From NCBI GenBank assembly GCA_025728545.1, contig JAOBJL010000001.1, positions 124,001 to 188,000 of the forward strand: a DNA stretch of 64,000 nucleotides, given 5' to 3'. This document shows, piece after piece, positions 1-8,940 of this stretch. Each line of letters starts with the position of its first letter. The first letter of the stretch is position 1. The notes below the pieces were generated by a model. The model was not told where the DNA came from, searched no databases, and saw only the letters and a program-made list of their open reading frames with translations. The translations under genes were made by a program, and so were the position numbers. This stretch comes from Candidatus Lightella neohaematopini. Its GTDB lineage: Bacteria; Pseudomonadota; Gammaproteobacteria; Enterobacterales; Enterobacteriaceae.

Positions 1-1
1 T

Positions 2-808
2 TATTTTATTGGTGATGTTCATGGTTGTTATAATGAGTTATGTAAACTATTAGATATTATTAATTATGATGATAATAAAGATCAGTTGTTACTAACTGGT
101 GATTTAATTTTTAGAGGTAATAAGTCATTAGAAGTATTAAAATTAATTTATAAATTAAAAAATACTAATGTGGTTTTAGGAAATCATGAATTAAATTTGT
201 TAGCTATAAATAATGGTATTTTATTAAAAAATAATAATTTAGCTGTTACTAATAATTTAGTATTTTCCTCTGAATTAGAGGAAATAATAAATTGGTTAAA
301 GTTAAGACCAATATTAATAATTAATAAAATAAAAAAATTTATTGTTGTTCATGCAGGTATACTCCCATTTTGGGGTATTAAAAAAATTATTAAATATGCT
401 AAAGAAATTGAGTTTATTTTAAAAAGTAAATATTGTAAGTATTTTTTTTATTTTTTATTTAAAAATATTGTACATGAAGAACTTTTTGAATTATTTACTT
501 TAAATAAATTAAAATGTATTAAATTTAATATTAGTGTATTTACACGTATTCGTTATTATTATAATTATTATCAGTTAGATAATAATTATTTAGGTAATCC
601 AGTAAATAAACCTATATATTTAATTCCTTGGTTTAATAGAGTACAGATACTGAATAAATATAGTATTATTTTCGGTCATTGGTCTGTATTACTTAGTAAG
701 TACACTCCAAATAAAATCTATAATATAGACACTGGTTGTTGTTGGGGAAAAAAATTAACTGCACTATGTTGGGATAATAAAAAATATTACTATGTAAACA
801 AAAATTAG
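2..808 (+). CDS. apaH: Diadenosine tetraphosphatase ApaH (5' end outside window)
   Basis: Symmetrical Ap4A hydrolase of the calcineurin-like metallophosphatase family; it cleaves diadenosine tetraphosphate to two ADP in the cytoplasm. The frame is open from base 2, so only the first few residues are missing. Metal-binding motifs are visible: GDVHG at the very start, TGDLIFRG about 30 residues later, then GNHE and a VVHAG block. The C-terminal FGHW and DTGCCWG motifs are typical of ApaH. Total length (about 268 visible residues) fits the 280-residue E. coli enzyme. It converges on folA with a 4-base gap; apaH-folA proximity is the enterobacterial arrangement. A start at the internal TTG at 86 would remove the first metal motif and is rejected. 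Confidence 0.95.
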   Translation, partial: YFIGDVHGCYNELCKLLDIINYDDNKDQLLLTGDLIFRGNKSLEVLKLIYKLKNTNVVLGNHELNLLAINNGILLKNNNLAVTNNLVFSSELEEIINWLKLRPILIINKIKKFIVVHAGILPFWGIKKIIKYAKEIEFILKSKYCKYFFYFLFKNIVHEELFELFTLNKLKCIKFNISVFTRIRYYYNYYQLDNNYLGNPVNKPIYLIPWFNRVQILNKYSIIFGHWSVLLSKYTPNKIYNIDTGCCWGKKLTALCWDNKKYYYVNKN

Positions 809-812
809 ATTA

Positions 813-1289
813 TTATTTTCGTTCTAGAATTTTAAAATAAAGATTTATTTTATTATAACAATAATACTTAATAAAAATTGTATACCAGTTTTCTAAATTA
901 AAATTAGGAAAAAATATATTACCATGTACTAACAAATCAATATATGTAATATATAATCTTTTTGTATATTTAAAAAATAGTTTATATATTTGAGCACCAC
1001 CTATTACTAGGTGTTCTTTAGAACTATCTAATAATAATAAAGCATTTTGTACTGTATTTACTATACTAATAGTACTAGAATGAATATTCTTTATAGTATT
1101 AGTTAATATTATACTATGCCTGTATGGTAATGCATAACCAATTGATTCATACGTATTACGCCCCATAATAACAGTCTTATATAAAGTATGTTTTTTAAAC
1201 CACAAACGATCTTTAGGTATATTCCAAGGAATAGTATTATTTATTCCAATAACTCTATTTTTAGAAACAGCTACAATCATACTAATCAT
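813..1289 (-). CDS. folA: Dihydrofolate reductase
   Basis: Reduces dihydrofolate to tetrahydrofolate with NADPH, feeding one-carbon metabolism, thymidylate synthesis and initiator-tRNA formylation (fmt is also present here). The ATG at 1289 gives 158 residues, against 159 in E. coli, and places the catalytic aspartate exactly at residue 27 in the context PWNIPKD. The NADPH-binding MGRNTYESIG and VIGGAQIY blocks are present, and the C-terminus ends in ILERK like the E. coli protein. An upstream in-frame start at 1313 would add eight residues that overlap dapB and have no counterpart in the family. It lies 4 bases after the dapB stop, as a likely co-transcribed unit. Confidence 0.95.
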   Translation of the reverse strand: MISMIVAVSKNRVIGINNTIPWNIPKDRLWFKKHTLYKTVIMGRNTYESIGYALPYRHSIILTNTIKNIHSSTISIVNTVQNALLLLDSSKEHLVIGGAQIYKLFFKYTKRLYITYIDLLVHGNIFFPNFNLENWYTIFIKYYCYNKINLYFKILERK

Positions 1290-1293
1290 TTTA

Positions 1294-2096
1294 TTATTTA
1301 AATAATATATCATTCATATTAAATAAACCAGTTTTATGATTTATAATCCACTTTGCTGCCTTAATAGCACCAATAGCAAACAATTTACGATGATATACTG
1401 TATGTTTAATTTCTATACATTCTAATTCATTTAAAAATATAATACTATGTTTACCAATAGTATTACCTGATCTAACAGAAGTTAATTTTATAATATCATT
1501 CATATTATTTATATTACTATCATAATTTTTATTACTTAACATTAAATTAAAAATAACTTTTGCTAACATCAAAGCTGTACCAGATGGTATCTGTTGTTTA
1601 TTTTGATGATGTGTATCAATAATACTAATATTAGTAATATTACTAAATTTCTTAATAATATTATCAAGTAAATTATTAACTATTATATTTATACCAACAC
1701 TAAAATTTTCAGATAATACAATACCAATAATTTTACTTTTTTTTTTATAATATCTATTTGTTCTTCACTAAAACCAGTAGTGCCGACTACTATATTTTTA
1801 TTATATTTACAACATTTTTTTATATTATCTATACTAGAACTTGAATTAGTAAAATCTATTAATACATCAAATTTATCACTTACTAAACTAATATCATTAG
1901 TAGTTAATAATCCAACTGGTTTAGATAAATAAATTAGATTACTTACATCAATATTATTATATTTAGAGTAATTACTAACAATAGCAGCTCCTAATTCTAC
2001 TTGATAATTATTTTTTTGTAATATTAATTTTATTATAGATTTACCCATACGTCCTGCAGCTCCAGTTATTGCAATTCTTATATTCTTATTTGTCAT
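1294..2096 (-). pseudogene. dapB: 4-hydroxy-tetrahydrodipicolinate reductase, frameshifted in an A10 tract
   Basis: Homologue of DapB, which makes tetrahydrodipicolinate on the way to meso-diaminopimelate and lysine. The N-terminal part (from 2096) has the nucleotide-binding GAAGRMG motif and VVGTTGF. The frame breaks in a run of ten A on the coding strand (plus-strand T run 1737-1746). After it the other frame continues without a stop through ENFSVGIN, the DTHHQNK and PSGT substrate-binding blocks and a C-terminal FNMNDIL to 1294. One extra A (11) restores a single 267-codon gene, close to the 273 of E. coli. No other lesion is visible, so the gene is either freshly broken, rescued by polymerase slippage, or a sequencing error. 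It overlaps the end of ispH by 11 bases. Confidence 0.9.
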
Positions 2097-3039
2097 AGCA
2101 GATAATATTTTGTTTAGTTTTAAATATTTTGGGTAATTTAAATAATACTTTTTCTTTATTGAGAATTATCTCTTTAATTATCATATTATCATATTGTTTA
2201 ATATACTCAATAAATTGTTTTACTAAAAATTCTGGAGTTGATGCACTTGAAGTAACGCCAATAGTATTAATATTATTTAACCATTGTTTTTTAAAATATG
2301 AAAAATTATCAATCATGTAAACATTTTTATTATATTTTTTAGCTACTATTGCTAATTTATTAGCATTAGATGATATGTCAGAACCAATTATTACAACTAA
2401 ATCAGTAGTTTTAGCCAATTTATATACTACTTGTTGTCTATTATTAGTAGCATAACAAATATTATTTCTTCCTAACTCTAGAATATTTGGAAATCTATTT
2501 TTTAATACGTTTATTATCTGATATGTATCAAATACTGATAATGTAGTTTGAGTTAAGAAACATAATTTACTACTATTTTTTATTTTTATATAATTAGCAT
2601 CATACAATGATTCTACTATATATGTAGTAGTACGGTCATATTGACCAATAATACCTAATACTTCTTGATGTTTAGGATTACCAATAATAATTGTATCAAT
2701 ATTATTATTATTAGCATAAGATGCACGATAATGTATTTTTTTAACTAATGGGCAAGTAGCATCAAATATATTTAAATTCTTTTTATAAGCGTTATTAAAT
2801 ATATTCTTAGAAGCACCATGAGCTGAAATAATAAAAATAGAACCATTAGGAATATCATTAATATTTCTATTAATTATAACACCATGGTTTTTTAAATAAT
2901 TTACTATGTAATTATTATGTACTAATTCATGATTCATATATATTGGTGATTTATAAGTATTTAATACTTGTTTAATAATATTAATTGCTCTAATAACACC
3001 AGCACAAAAACCTCTAGGTTTTGCTAATATAATGTCCAT
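2086..3039 (-). CDS. ispH: 4-hydroxy-3-methylbut-2-enyl diphosphate reductase
   Basis: Last enzyme of the methylerythritol phosphate pathway; it converts HMBPP to isopentenyl and dimethylallyl diphosphate using a [4Fe-4S] cluster. All three cluster cysteines are in their family contexts: GFCAGV (Cys12), DATCPLVKKIH near residue 97, and NICYATNNRQ near residue 195. The substrate-binding ISAHG and GVTSSASTPE blocks are also present. At 317 residues it matches E. coli (316). Isoprenoids would serve undecaprenyl phosphate for murein and LPS, and tRNA modification. It is 1 base after lspA and overlaps dapB, in the E. coli order ileS-lspA-ispH-dapB. Confidence 0.97.
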   Translation of the reverse strand: MDIILAKPRGFCAGVIRAINIIKQVLNTYKSPIYMNHELVHNNYIVNYLKNHGVIINRNINDIPNGSIFIISAHGASKNIFNNAYKKNLNIFDATCPLVKKIHYRASYANNNNIDTIIIGNPKHQEVLGIIGQYDRTTTYIVESLYDANYIKIKNSSKLCFLTQTTLSVFDTYQIINVLKNRFPNILELGRNNICYATNNRQQVVYKLAKTTDLVVIIGSDISSNANKLAIVAKKYNKNVYMIDNFSYFKKQWLNNINTIGVTSSASTPEFLVKQFIEYIKQYDNMIIKEIILNKEKVLFKLPKIFKTKQNIICYDK

Positions 3040-3040
3040 A

Positions 3041-3535
3041 TCAAAATTTATTATTATTTTTGTATTTTATACAAATATTACTTATTATAGTAAAAATAAC
3101 ACCAAAAAATATACTAATATCAGCAATATTAAATATTGGTAAACTAATATTTAAAATATTAATATTAATAAAATCTACTACAGCACCATATTTTATTCTA
3201 TCATAAAAATTACCACAAGCACCACTAATAATTAGTACATAAGACATATCTAATATTTTATTTGTATTAAAAAAACATAATTCTATAATTAGAAATAGTA
3301 TTATACTAATAATTACAATTGGTAGTATATATAAAATTAATACATTATTAGATAATAAACCAAATATAATACCTTTATTAAAGATTAAAGTAAAACTTAA
3401 ATAATTGTTAATAACAATTTGTCTATTATTTAGACTATTAGTTATGTATTGTTTACTAAATATATCTATACTAAATAATAGTATAAATATTATTAGTAAA
3501 TATAACTTATTATAATAATTATATTTATTAAACAA
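3041..3535 (-). CDS. lspA: Lipoprotein signal peptidase (signal peptidase II)
   Basis: Inner-membrane aspartyl protease that removes the signal peptide of prolipoproteins after diacylglyceryl transfer. Four hydrophobic membrane segments are visible in 164 residues, the same length as E. coli LspA. The two catalytic aspartates lie in the conserved contexts VVDFI and FNIADISI; the family GNFYDR motif is also present. The 5' end overlaps the 3' end of ileS by 8 bases, indicating translational coupling. At least one client lipoprotein, MltC with an LISC lipobox, is encoded in this window. Confidence 0.96.
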   Translation of the reverse strand: MFNKYNYYNKLYLLIIFILLFSIDIFSKQYITNSLNNRQIVINNYLSFTLIFNKGIIFGLLSNNVLILYILPIVIISIILFLIIELCFFNTNKILDMSYVLIISGACGNFYDRIKYGAVVDFININILNISLPIFNIADISIFFGVIFTIISNICIKYKNNNKF

Positions 3536-6356
3536 ATTTTCTTACTTCTCCATTTTCAGTAATATTAATTATACATCTACTACATATAGATGAATACTTA
3601 GTAGATAAACCAACACTACTATCATAGTGCCAACATCTCTGACATTTTTTATCTTTAGATTTAAAAATATTAATTTTTAATTTATTAATATTTTTTGATT
3701 TTATTGCATCGTTATTAGCTTTATGATAAGGAAAAACTAATATCTTAGATACAATAAATACAAATTTTAATTCATTACTTAACTTATTTAATTCTTGTAA
3801 TAATTTTGGCTCAACATATAAAATAATGTTAGCTTCTAAAGAATTATTTATAATCTTACTAATTTTAGCTTGTTCAATAACCTTATTAACTTCGTTACGG
3901 ATTAATATTATTTTTTTCCAAAATTTATTATTAAATAAATTATTATTACTTAGCGGTACTAATTTATCATATAGCTCTTCAGTAAAAACACTATTAGATC
4001 TATTACCTGGTAAAAATTGCCAAATTTCATCAGCTGTAAATGATATAATTGGAGCTAACCAACGAACAATAGCTTCACTAATGTGAAATAATGCTGTTTG
4101 ACAACTACGATAAGGAATACTATTATATTTAGTTATATATTGACGATCCTTTATTATTTCTAAATATAATGAACTCATTTTTATAGAACAGAAATATAAT
4201 ATTTGTTTGACAACATTATGAAAATGATAATTATTATATTCATGTATTATGTTAATTTGAGTTTCATATGTTTGTCCTATTATCCATTTATCAATAGCAA
4301 TCATATCGTGATATTTAATAATATCTGTTTTAGGGTTAAATTTATTTAAATTAGATAACAAAAAACGTACTGTATTACGAATACGTCTATAATTATCAGC
4401 TGATTGTTTTATTATTTCTAATGATATATTCATATCATTAGAAAAATTAGTTGAAGCAATCCATAATCTTAATACATCAGCACCAAATTTATTTATTATT
4501 TGTTTAGGACTAATAACGTTACCATCAGATTTAGACATTTTATTACCATTATGATCAACAGCAAATCCATGAGTTAATACTTCTTGATATGGTGATTTCT
4601 GTTGTACAATAGTTGATAATACTAATGAAGACATAAACCATCCTCTACATTGATCTAATCCTTCTAAATAAAGATTAGAAACACTATGTCCTCTAAAATC
4701 TTTTCTATATTTTAGAACTGAATAAAAAGTTGATCCAGAATCAAACCAGACATCTAAAACATCATTAACTTTATTATACATACTTGCATCTTTTCCTAAA
4801 AAAGACTTAATATCTAAATTCCACCATATTTTAATACCATATTTTTTTACTAGTTTAACAATACGGTGTATTAAGTAAACTGTATTTGGATGTAAATCAC
4901 CAGTTTCTTTATGAACAAATAAAGGTATTGGTACACCCCAAGTTCTTTGTCTAGAAATACACCAATCTGGTCTATTTATAATCATATCTTGAATATTTTT
5001 AAAATTAAAATATGGTATCCATTTAATATGTTTAACTTGTTTTATTAATTGCTGACGTAAATTATTTTTATTCATATTTATGAACCATTGTTCTGTGGTA
5101 CGAAATATAGTTGGAATTTTATGACGCCAACAATAAGGATAATTATGTATTGTATTTTCTTTATAAAATAAATTATTATGCTTTATTAAAAATTTTATTA
5201 CTTTATTATTTAAAATTAACCACTGTAGACCATATAATTCCGGTAATATATTTCTTATACAATATTGTCCATGTTTATCAAGAATATTAATTATTTTTAA
5301 ATCATATTTTTTTCCTAATATATAGTCATCCATTCCATGTCCTGGAGCAATATGTACCAAACCTGTACCTATATCATGTTTGACATGATCAGATAAAATT
5401 ATTACTACTAATAATGGTAAGAATGGATGTTTTGATTTTAATTTTAGTAATTGATTACTATTAATAAAACATAATATTTTATAGTTAGTAATATTCATAA
5501 CTATTATTAATCTAGTTAATAATTTTTCTGCAATAATAATATTAATATGATTATTAATATTAACTATTATATATTTTAAATTAGGGTTAATGGCTATAGC
5601 TTGATTAGCTAGTAATGTCCATGGATTAGTAGTCCAAATTAATAAAAATGTTGAATAGTTATTATAATACTTATTACCTATTAATTTATTTATTATATCA
5701 TTATTTATTATTTTAAATTTTACATATGTAGATTCAGATGTATGTGAGTTATATTCAATTTCTGCTTCTGCCAGTGTAGAACAACATTCAGTACACCAAT
5801 TTACTGGTTTCTTTCCTTTATATAAATAATTGTTATTAACAATTTTTGCAAAAAGTTTTATAATATTAGCTTCAATACTATTATGAATAGTCAAATAAGA
5901 ATTATCCCAATCACTAATTATACCTAATCTAATAAATTCTTTTTTTTGTTTTCTTACTTGTGAAATGGCGTACTTATAACAATAAGTATTAAATTTATTA
6001 ATATTTTTATATTTATTACTTTTTCCTAATAATTGTTCTACTTTTAATTCTATTGGTAATCCATGACAATCCCAACCTGGAATATATGGGGCATCATAAC
6101 CAGTAAGATTTTTATATTTAATAATTATATCTTTTAAAACTTTGTTTATTGCATGTCCCATATGTATTGGACCATTAGCGTAAGGTGGTCCATCATGTAA
6201 TATAAAAATCTTTTTACTTTTTTTTATATTTCTAATAGTTTTATATAAATTTTCTTTATACCATTTTTTTATTATTTCTGGCTCATTTTTTATTAAATTA
6301 GCTTTCATTTTAAAATTAGTTTTAGGTAAATTAATACTATTCTTGTAATCAGTCAT
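3528..6356 (-). CDS. ileS: Isoleucyl-tRNA synthetase
   Basis: Class I aminoacyl-tRNA synthetase that charges tRNA-Ile and edits misactivated valine. The HIGH-type motif appears as PIHMGHA at about residue 65 and the KMSKS loop as GNKMSKSDGN at about residue 600. The CP1 editing domain lies between them (TTNPWTLLANQA, GTGLVHIAPGHGMDDY). The C-terminal zinc-binding pairs CQRC and CSRC are intact. Length 942 fits the 938-residue E. coli enzyme. Placement between ribF (25 bases upstream) and lspA (8-base overlap) is the enterobacterial order. Confidence 0.97.
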   Translation of the reverse strand: MTDYKNSINLPKTNFKMKANLIKNEPEIIKKWYKENLYKTIRNIKKSKKIFILHDGPPYANGPIHMGHAINKVLKDIIIKYKNLTGYDAPYIPGWDCHGLPIELKVEQLLGKSNKYKNINKFNTYCYKYAISQVRKQKKEFIRLGIISDWDNSYLTIHNSIEANIIKLFAKIVNNNYLYKGKKPVNWCTECCSTLAEAEIEYNSHTSESTYVKFKIINNDIINKLIGNKYYNNYSTFLLIWTTNPWTLLANQAIAINPNLKYIIVNINNHINIIIAEKLLTRLIIVMNITNYKILCFINSNQLLKLKSKHPFLPLLVVIILSDHVKHDIGTGLVHIAPGHGMDDYILGKKYDLKIINILDKHGQYCIRNILPELYGLQWLILNNKVIKFLIKHNNLFYKENTIHNYPYCWRHKIPTIFRTTEQWFINMNKNNLRQQLIKQVKHIKWIPYFNFKNIQDMIINRPDWCISRQRTWGVPIPLFVHKETGDLHPNTVYLIHRIVKLVKKYGIKIWWNLDIKSFLGKDASMYNKVNDVLDVWFDSGSTFYSVLKYRKDFRGHSVSNLYLEGLDQCRGWFMSSLVLSTIVQQKSPYQEVLTHGFAVDHNGNKMSKSDGNVISPKQIINKFGADVLRLWIASTNFSNDMNISLEIIKQSADNYRRIRNTVRFLLSNLNKFNPKTDIIKYHDMIAIDKWIIGQTYETQINIIHEYNNYHFHNVVKQILYFCSIKMSSLYLEIIKDRQYITKYNSIPYRSCQTALFHISEAIVRWLAPIISFTADEIWQFLPGNRSNSVFTEELYDKLVPLSNNNLFNNKFWKKIILIRNEVNKVIEQAKISKIINNSLEANIILYVEPKLLQELNKLSNELKFVFIVSKILVFPYHKANNDAIKSKNINKLKINIFKSKDKKCQRCWHYDSSVGLSTKYSSICSRCIINITENGEVRKFV

Positions 6357-6380
6357 TATTATTTCATTTTCCTTAAAAAA

Positions 6381-7310
6381 TTAAATATTATATTTTATAT
6401 AATTACGTGCTTTTGTAATATCAATAGATATTTGTTTTTTTAATTTTTCTATTGAATCAAATTTCTTTTCTTTACGAATTTTCTTTATAAAATCAACATC
6501 TATTATTTGACCATATAAATTAATATTTATATCTAACAAATGTACTTCTAATTGTTGTTTATAACCTATTACTGTTAATACTTTACTAATATTAGCTACA
6601 CCGAATATCGGGTAAGAAAAAATATTATTTACTTTTACAATATATACACCATTAACTGGTAATACTATCTTATTTAATACTATATTAGCTGTAGGATAAC
6701 CTATAATTCTACCTAATTTTTTATTAGACACTACAGTACCAGAAATACTATAAGTATGTCCTAATAAAAATTGAGCTTCTTTTATTTTATCTTCTAATAA
6801 CAAACTACGTATTTTAGTACTACTTATTCGTTCTCCGTTACTAGTATATGTTGTAATTTGTATAATATTAAATTTAAACTTTCTTGCTATTTTTTGTAAA
6901 AAAATATAATTACCTTCTCTATTAAAACCAAAATGAAAATCATCACCTATAACAATACATTTCATATTTATTTTTTTTATTAAAATATTTACAACAAATT
7001 TATAAGAATTAAACAAAGAAAATTTTTTATTAAAATTAATACATAGTATTTTATCTATATTAGTTTCATAAAGATATTTTATTTTATTTCTTAAATTAGT
7101 TAATCTATAAACTTTTTTACAAAAAAATTCTTGAGGTTGAGGTTCAAATATAATTACTATATTTGGTAAATTATAGTATTTACTTTCTATTTTTAATTTT
7201 TCTATAATAACTTGATGACCTCTATGAAACCCATCAAAATTACCTATAGTAACTATATGTTGACTATCAAAATTTTTTATATTGTGTATTCCTCTAATAA
7301 ACTTTGTCAT
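6381..7310 (-). CDS. ribF: Bifunctional riboflavin kinase / FAD synthetase
   Basis: Makes FMN from riboflavin and then FAD. The N-terminal adenylyltransferase domain carries GNFDGFHRGHQ near residue 23 and SSTKIRSLL near residue 160. The C-terminal riboflavin kinase domain starts near 185 and has GRIIGYPTAN and NGVY motifs. It is 309 residues, against 313 in E. coli. It is divergent from rpsT with a 116-base shared upstream region, as in E. coli. The gene says riboflavin is converted to cofactors here; whether riboflavin itself is made cannot be judged from this window. Confidence 0.96.
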   Translation of the reverse strand: MTKFIRGIHNIKNFDSQHIVTIGNFDGFHRGHQVIIEKLKIESKYYNLPNIVIIFEPQPQEFFCKKVYRLTNLRNKIKYLYETNIDKILCINFNKKFSLFNSYKFVVNILIKKINMKCIVIGDDFHFGFNREGNYIFLQKIARKFKFNIIQITTYTSNGERISSTKIRSLLLEDKIKEAQFLLGHTYSISGTVVSNKKLGRIIGYPTANIVLNKIVLPVNGVYIVKVNNIFSYPIFGVANISKVLTVIGYKQQLEVHLLDININLYGQIIDVDFIKKIRKEKKFDSIEKLKKQISIDITKARNYIKYNI

Positions 7311-7426
7311 ATAATGTAATAGCTATTAATTTAATTTATTTTACATATTATATTATGTAATATTAACAACTTAATAAATATAATAAAATATATTTTACAT
7401 CTATAAAAATATGGAGGATAGTTATT

Positions 7427-7687
7427 TTGGTTAATATTAAGTCAAAAAAGAAACATATTATAAAATCTAAAAAAAATCGTATTATTAATATTAGTATAAA
7501 ATCAATGATACGTACTTTTATAAAAAAAACTAATAAAGCTATAATGAATAATGATAAAATAACAGCAAAAAAATTATATTTAAATTTACAATCAATTCTT
7601 GATCGGCAAGCTAAAAAAGGTGTGATTCATAAAAATAAAGCAGCTAGATATAAATCTAGTATATCGAGAAAGATAAATAATTTATAG
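7427..7687 (+). CDS. rpsT: 30S ribosomal protein S20, UUG start
   Basis: Primary 16S rRNA-binding protein of the small subunit. The protein is lysine-rich and 86 residues long, against 87 in E. coli, with the conserved MIRTFIKK and DRQAKKGVIHKNKAARYKS blocks. Translation must start at the TTG at 7427: it follows a clean GGAGG ribosome-binding site at 7413-7417 with 9-base spacing, and the family N-terminus (xNIKSxKK) begins there. E. coli rpsT also starts with UUG, which is tied to S20 autoregulation of its own translation. The ATG at 7411 is in another frame and stops after seven codons. Confidence 0.96.
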   Translation: MVNIKSKKKHIIKSKKNRIINISIKSMIRTFIKKTNKAIMNNDKITAKKLYLNLQSILDRQAKKGVIHKNKAARYKSSISRKINNL

Positions 7688-7784
7688 CATAAATATATAA
7701 TTTTATTTTGGTTAACAAATTTTTATAATTAATTATTTAAAAGATATACTATTCCTATTAATTAGGAAGATATGGTTTATTTAA

Positions 7785-8891
7785 TTAATACCTAGTTAAA
7801 TCATCAAAAAATTTCTTAACACCATCAAAAAAACTTTTTGATCTTGGACTATTTTGATGCCCACTAGGACCATCAAAACTATTACGTAATTCTTTCATTA
7901 ACTGAATTTGTTTATCATTTAGTCTAACCGGAGTTTCTACAACTATTTTACATATTAAATCTCCATTTAACCCATTACGTATTGATCTAGCACCTTTTCC
8001 TCTCATTCTAAATAGCCTACCTGTTTGAGTTTCTGCTGGTACTTTTAACTTTACTTTACCATCAATAGTTGGTACTTCTATTTCACCACCTAACGCTGCT
8101 GTAGTAAAATTAATAGGTACATCACAATACAAATTACTACCATCTCTACTAAATATAGGGTGTTTGGCAACTTTAACTTGTACGTATAAATTATTAGATC
8201 TACTGTTTACAGATAATCTTATATTATCTCCATTATCAACTCCTGCCGGTAATTTAACTGATAAAGTTTTTAATTTTTCTATTTGACCATTACCATGGCA
8301 TGCTGTACAGATATTTTTAATAATTTTACTATTTCCATGACAAGTTGGACAAGTTTGTTGTATCATAAAAAATCCTTGTCTCATTTGTATTTGTCCTTGT
8401 CCTCTACATGTAGAACAAATTGTAGCAGTAGTTCCTGGTTTAGCACCACTACCATAACATATATTACATCTTTCTAAAATTGGAATGTTTATTTCACGTA
8501 TCGTTCCTTTAACAGCTTCTTCTAAAGATAATTCCACAGTACATTTTATTGATTTGTTATGATTAGAATACTGTTTTTTACTACTACCAAATATATCACC
8601 AAAAACATCACCAAAAATATCACTAAAATCAGTACTACTACTAGTATTAAAACCATTTGTGTTACTTTCAAAAGCAGAATGACCATATTGATCATACATA
8701 GAACGTTTTTTTGAATCTGTTAATACCTCATAAGCTTCTTTAATTTCTTTGAATTTAGATTCAGCTTGTCTATTTCCTGGATTACGATCAGGATGAAATT
8801 TCATAGCTAAACGCTTATAAGCCTTTTTTATATCACGTTCACTTGCTTCTCTTGATACACCTAAAATATTATAATAGTCTAATTTAACCAT
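7785..8891 (-). CDS. dnaJ: Chaperone DnaJ (Hsp40)
   Basis: J-domain co-chaperone that stimulates the DnaK ATPase and delivers unfolded substrates. The J domain (residues 1-70) has the HPD motif in [11 protein letters not shown] short glycine/phenylalanine region ([22 protein letters not shown]) follows. Four zinc-centre repeats lie near residues 130-210: [24 protein letters not shown] and CTACHGNG. All eight cysteines are kept, although the third repeat has lost its last glycine. The C-terminal substrate domains are complete. At 368 residues it is slightly shorter than E. coli (376). It lies 49 bases downstream of dnaK and is presumably co-transcribed from the heat-shock promoter there. Confidence 0.97.
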   Translation of the reverse strand: MVKLDYYNILGVSREASERDIKKAYKRLAMKFHPDRNPGNRQAESKFKEIKEAYEVLTDSKKRSMYDQYGHSAFESNTNGFNTSSSTDFSDIFGDVFGDIFGSSKKQYSNHNKSIKCTVELSLEEAVKGTIREINIPILERCNICYGSGAKPGTTATICSTCRGQGQIQMRQGFFMIQQTCPTCHGNSKIIKNICTACHGNGQIEKLKTLSVKLPAGVDNGDNIRLSVNSRSNNLYVQVKVAKHPIFSRDGSNLYCDVPINFTTAALGGEIEVPTIDGKVKLKVPAETQTGRLFRMRGKGARSIRNGLNGDLICKIVVETPVRLNDKQIQLMKELRNSFDGPSGHQNSPRSKSFFDGVKKFFDDLTRY

Positions 8892-8940
8892 AATTAATTT
8901 GAGTTAATAATATAATATATTTAAAAACAAATTTATATTA

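Noticed and set aside
1294..1572. A separate 92-codon gene upstream of folA
   Set aside because: Its sequence is the C-terminal part of DapB and the frame stays open upstream to the A10 tract, so it is part of dapB.
7341..7360. Imperfect inverted repeat (TTACATA...TATGTAA) between ribF and rpsT
   Set aside because: Seven-base A/T arms are expected by chance in this composition, so no operator is called.
7752..7768. Small hairpin TTCCTA-TTAAT-TAGGAA between rpsT and dnaJ as a terminator
   Set aside because: The stem is only 6 bp and no clear T tract follows on either strand; too weak to list as a feature.
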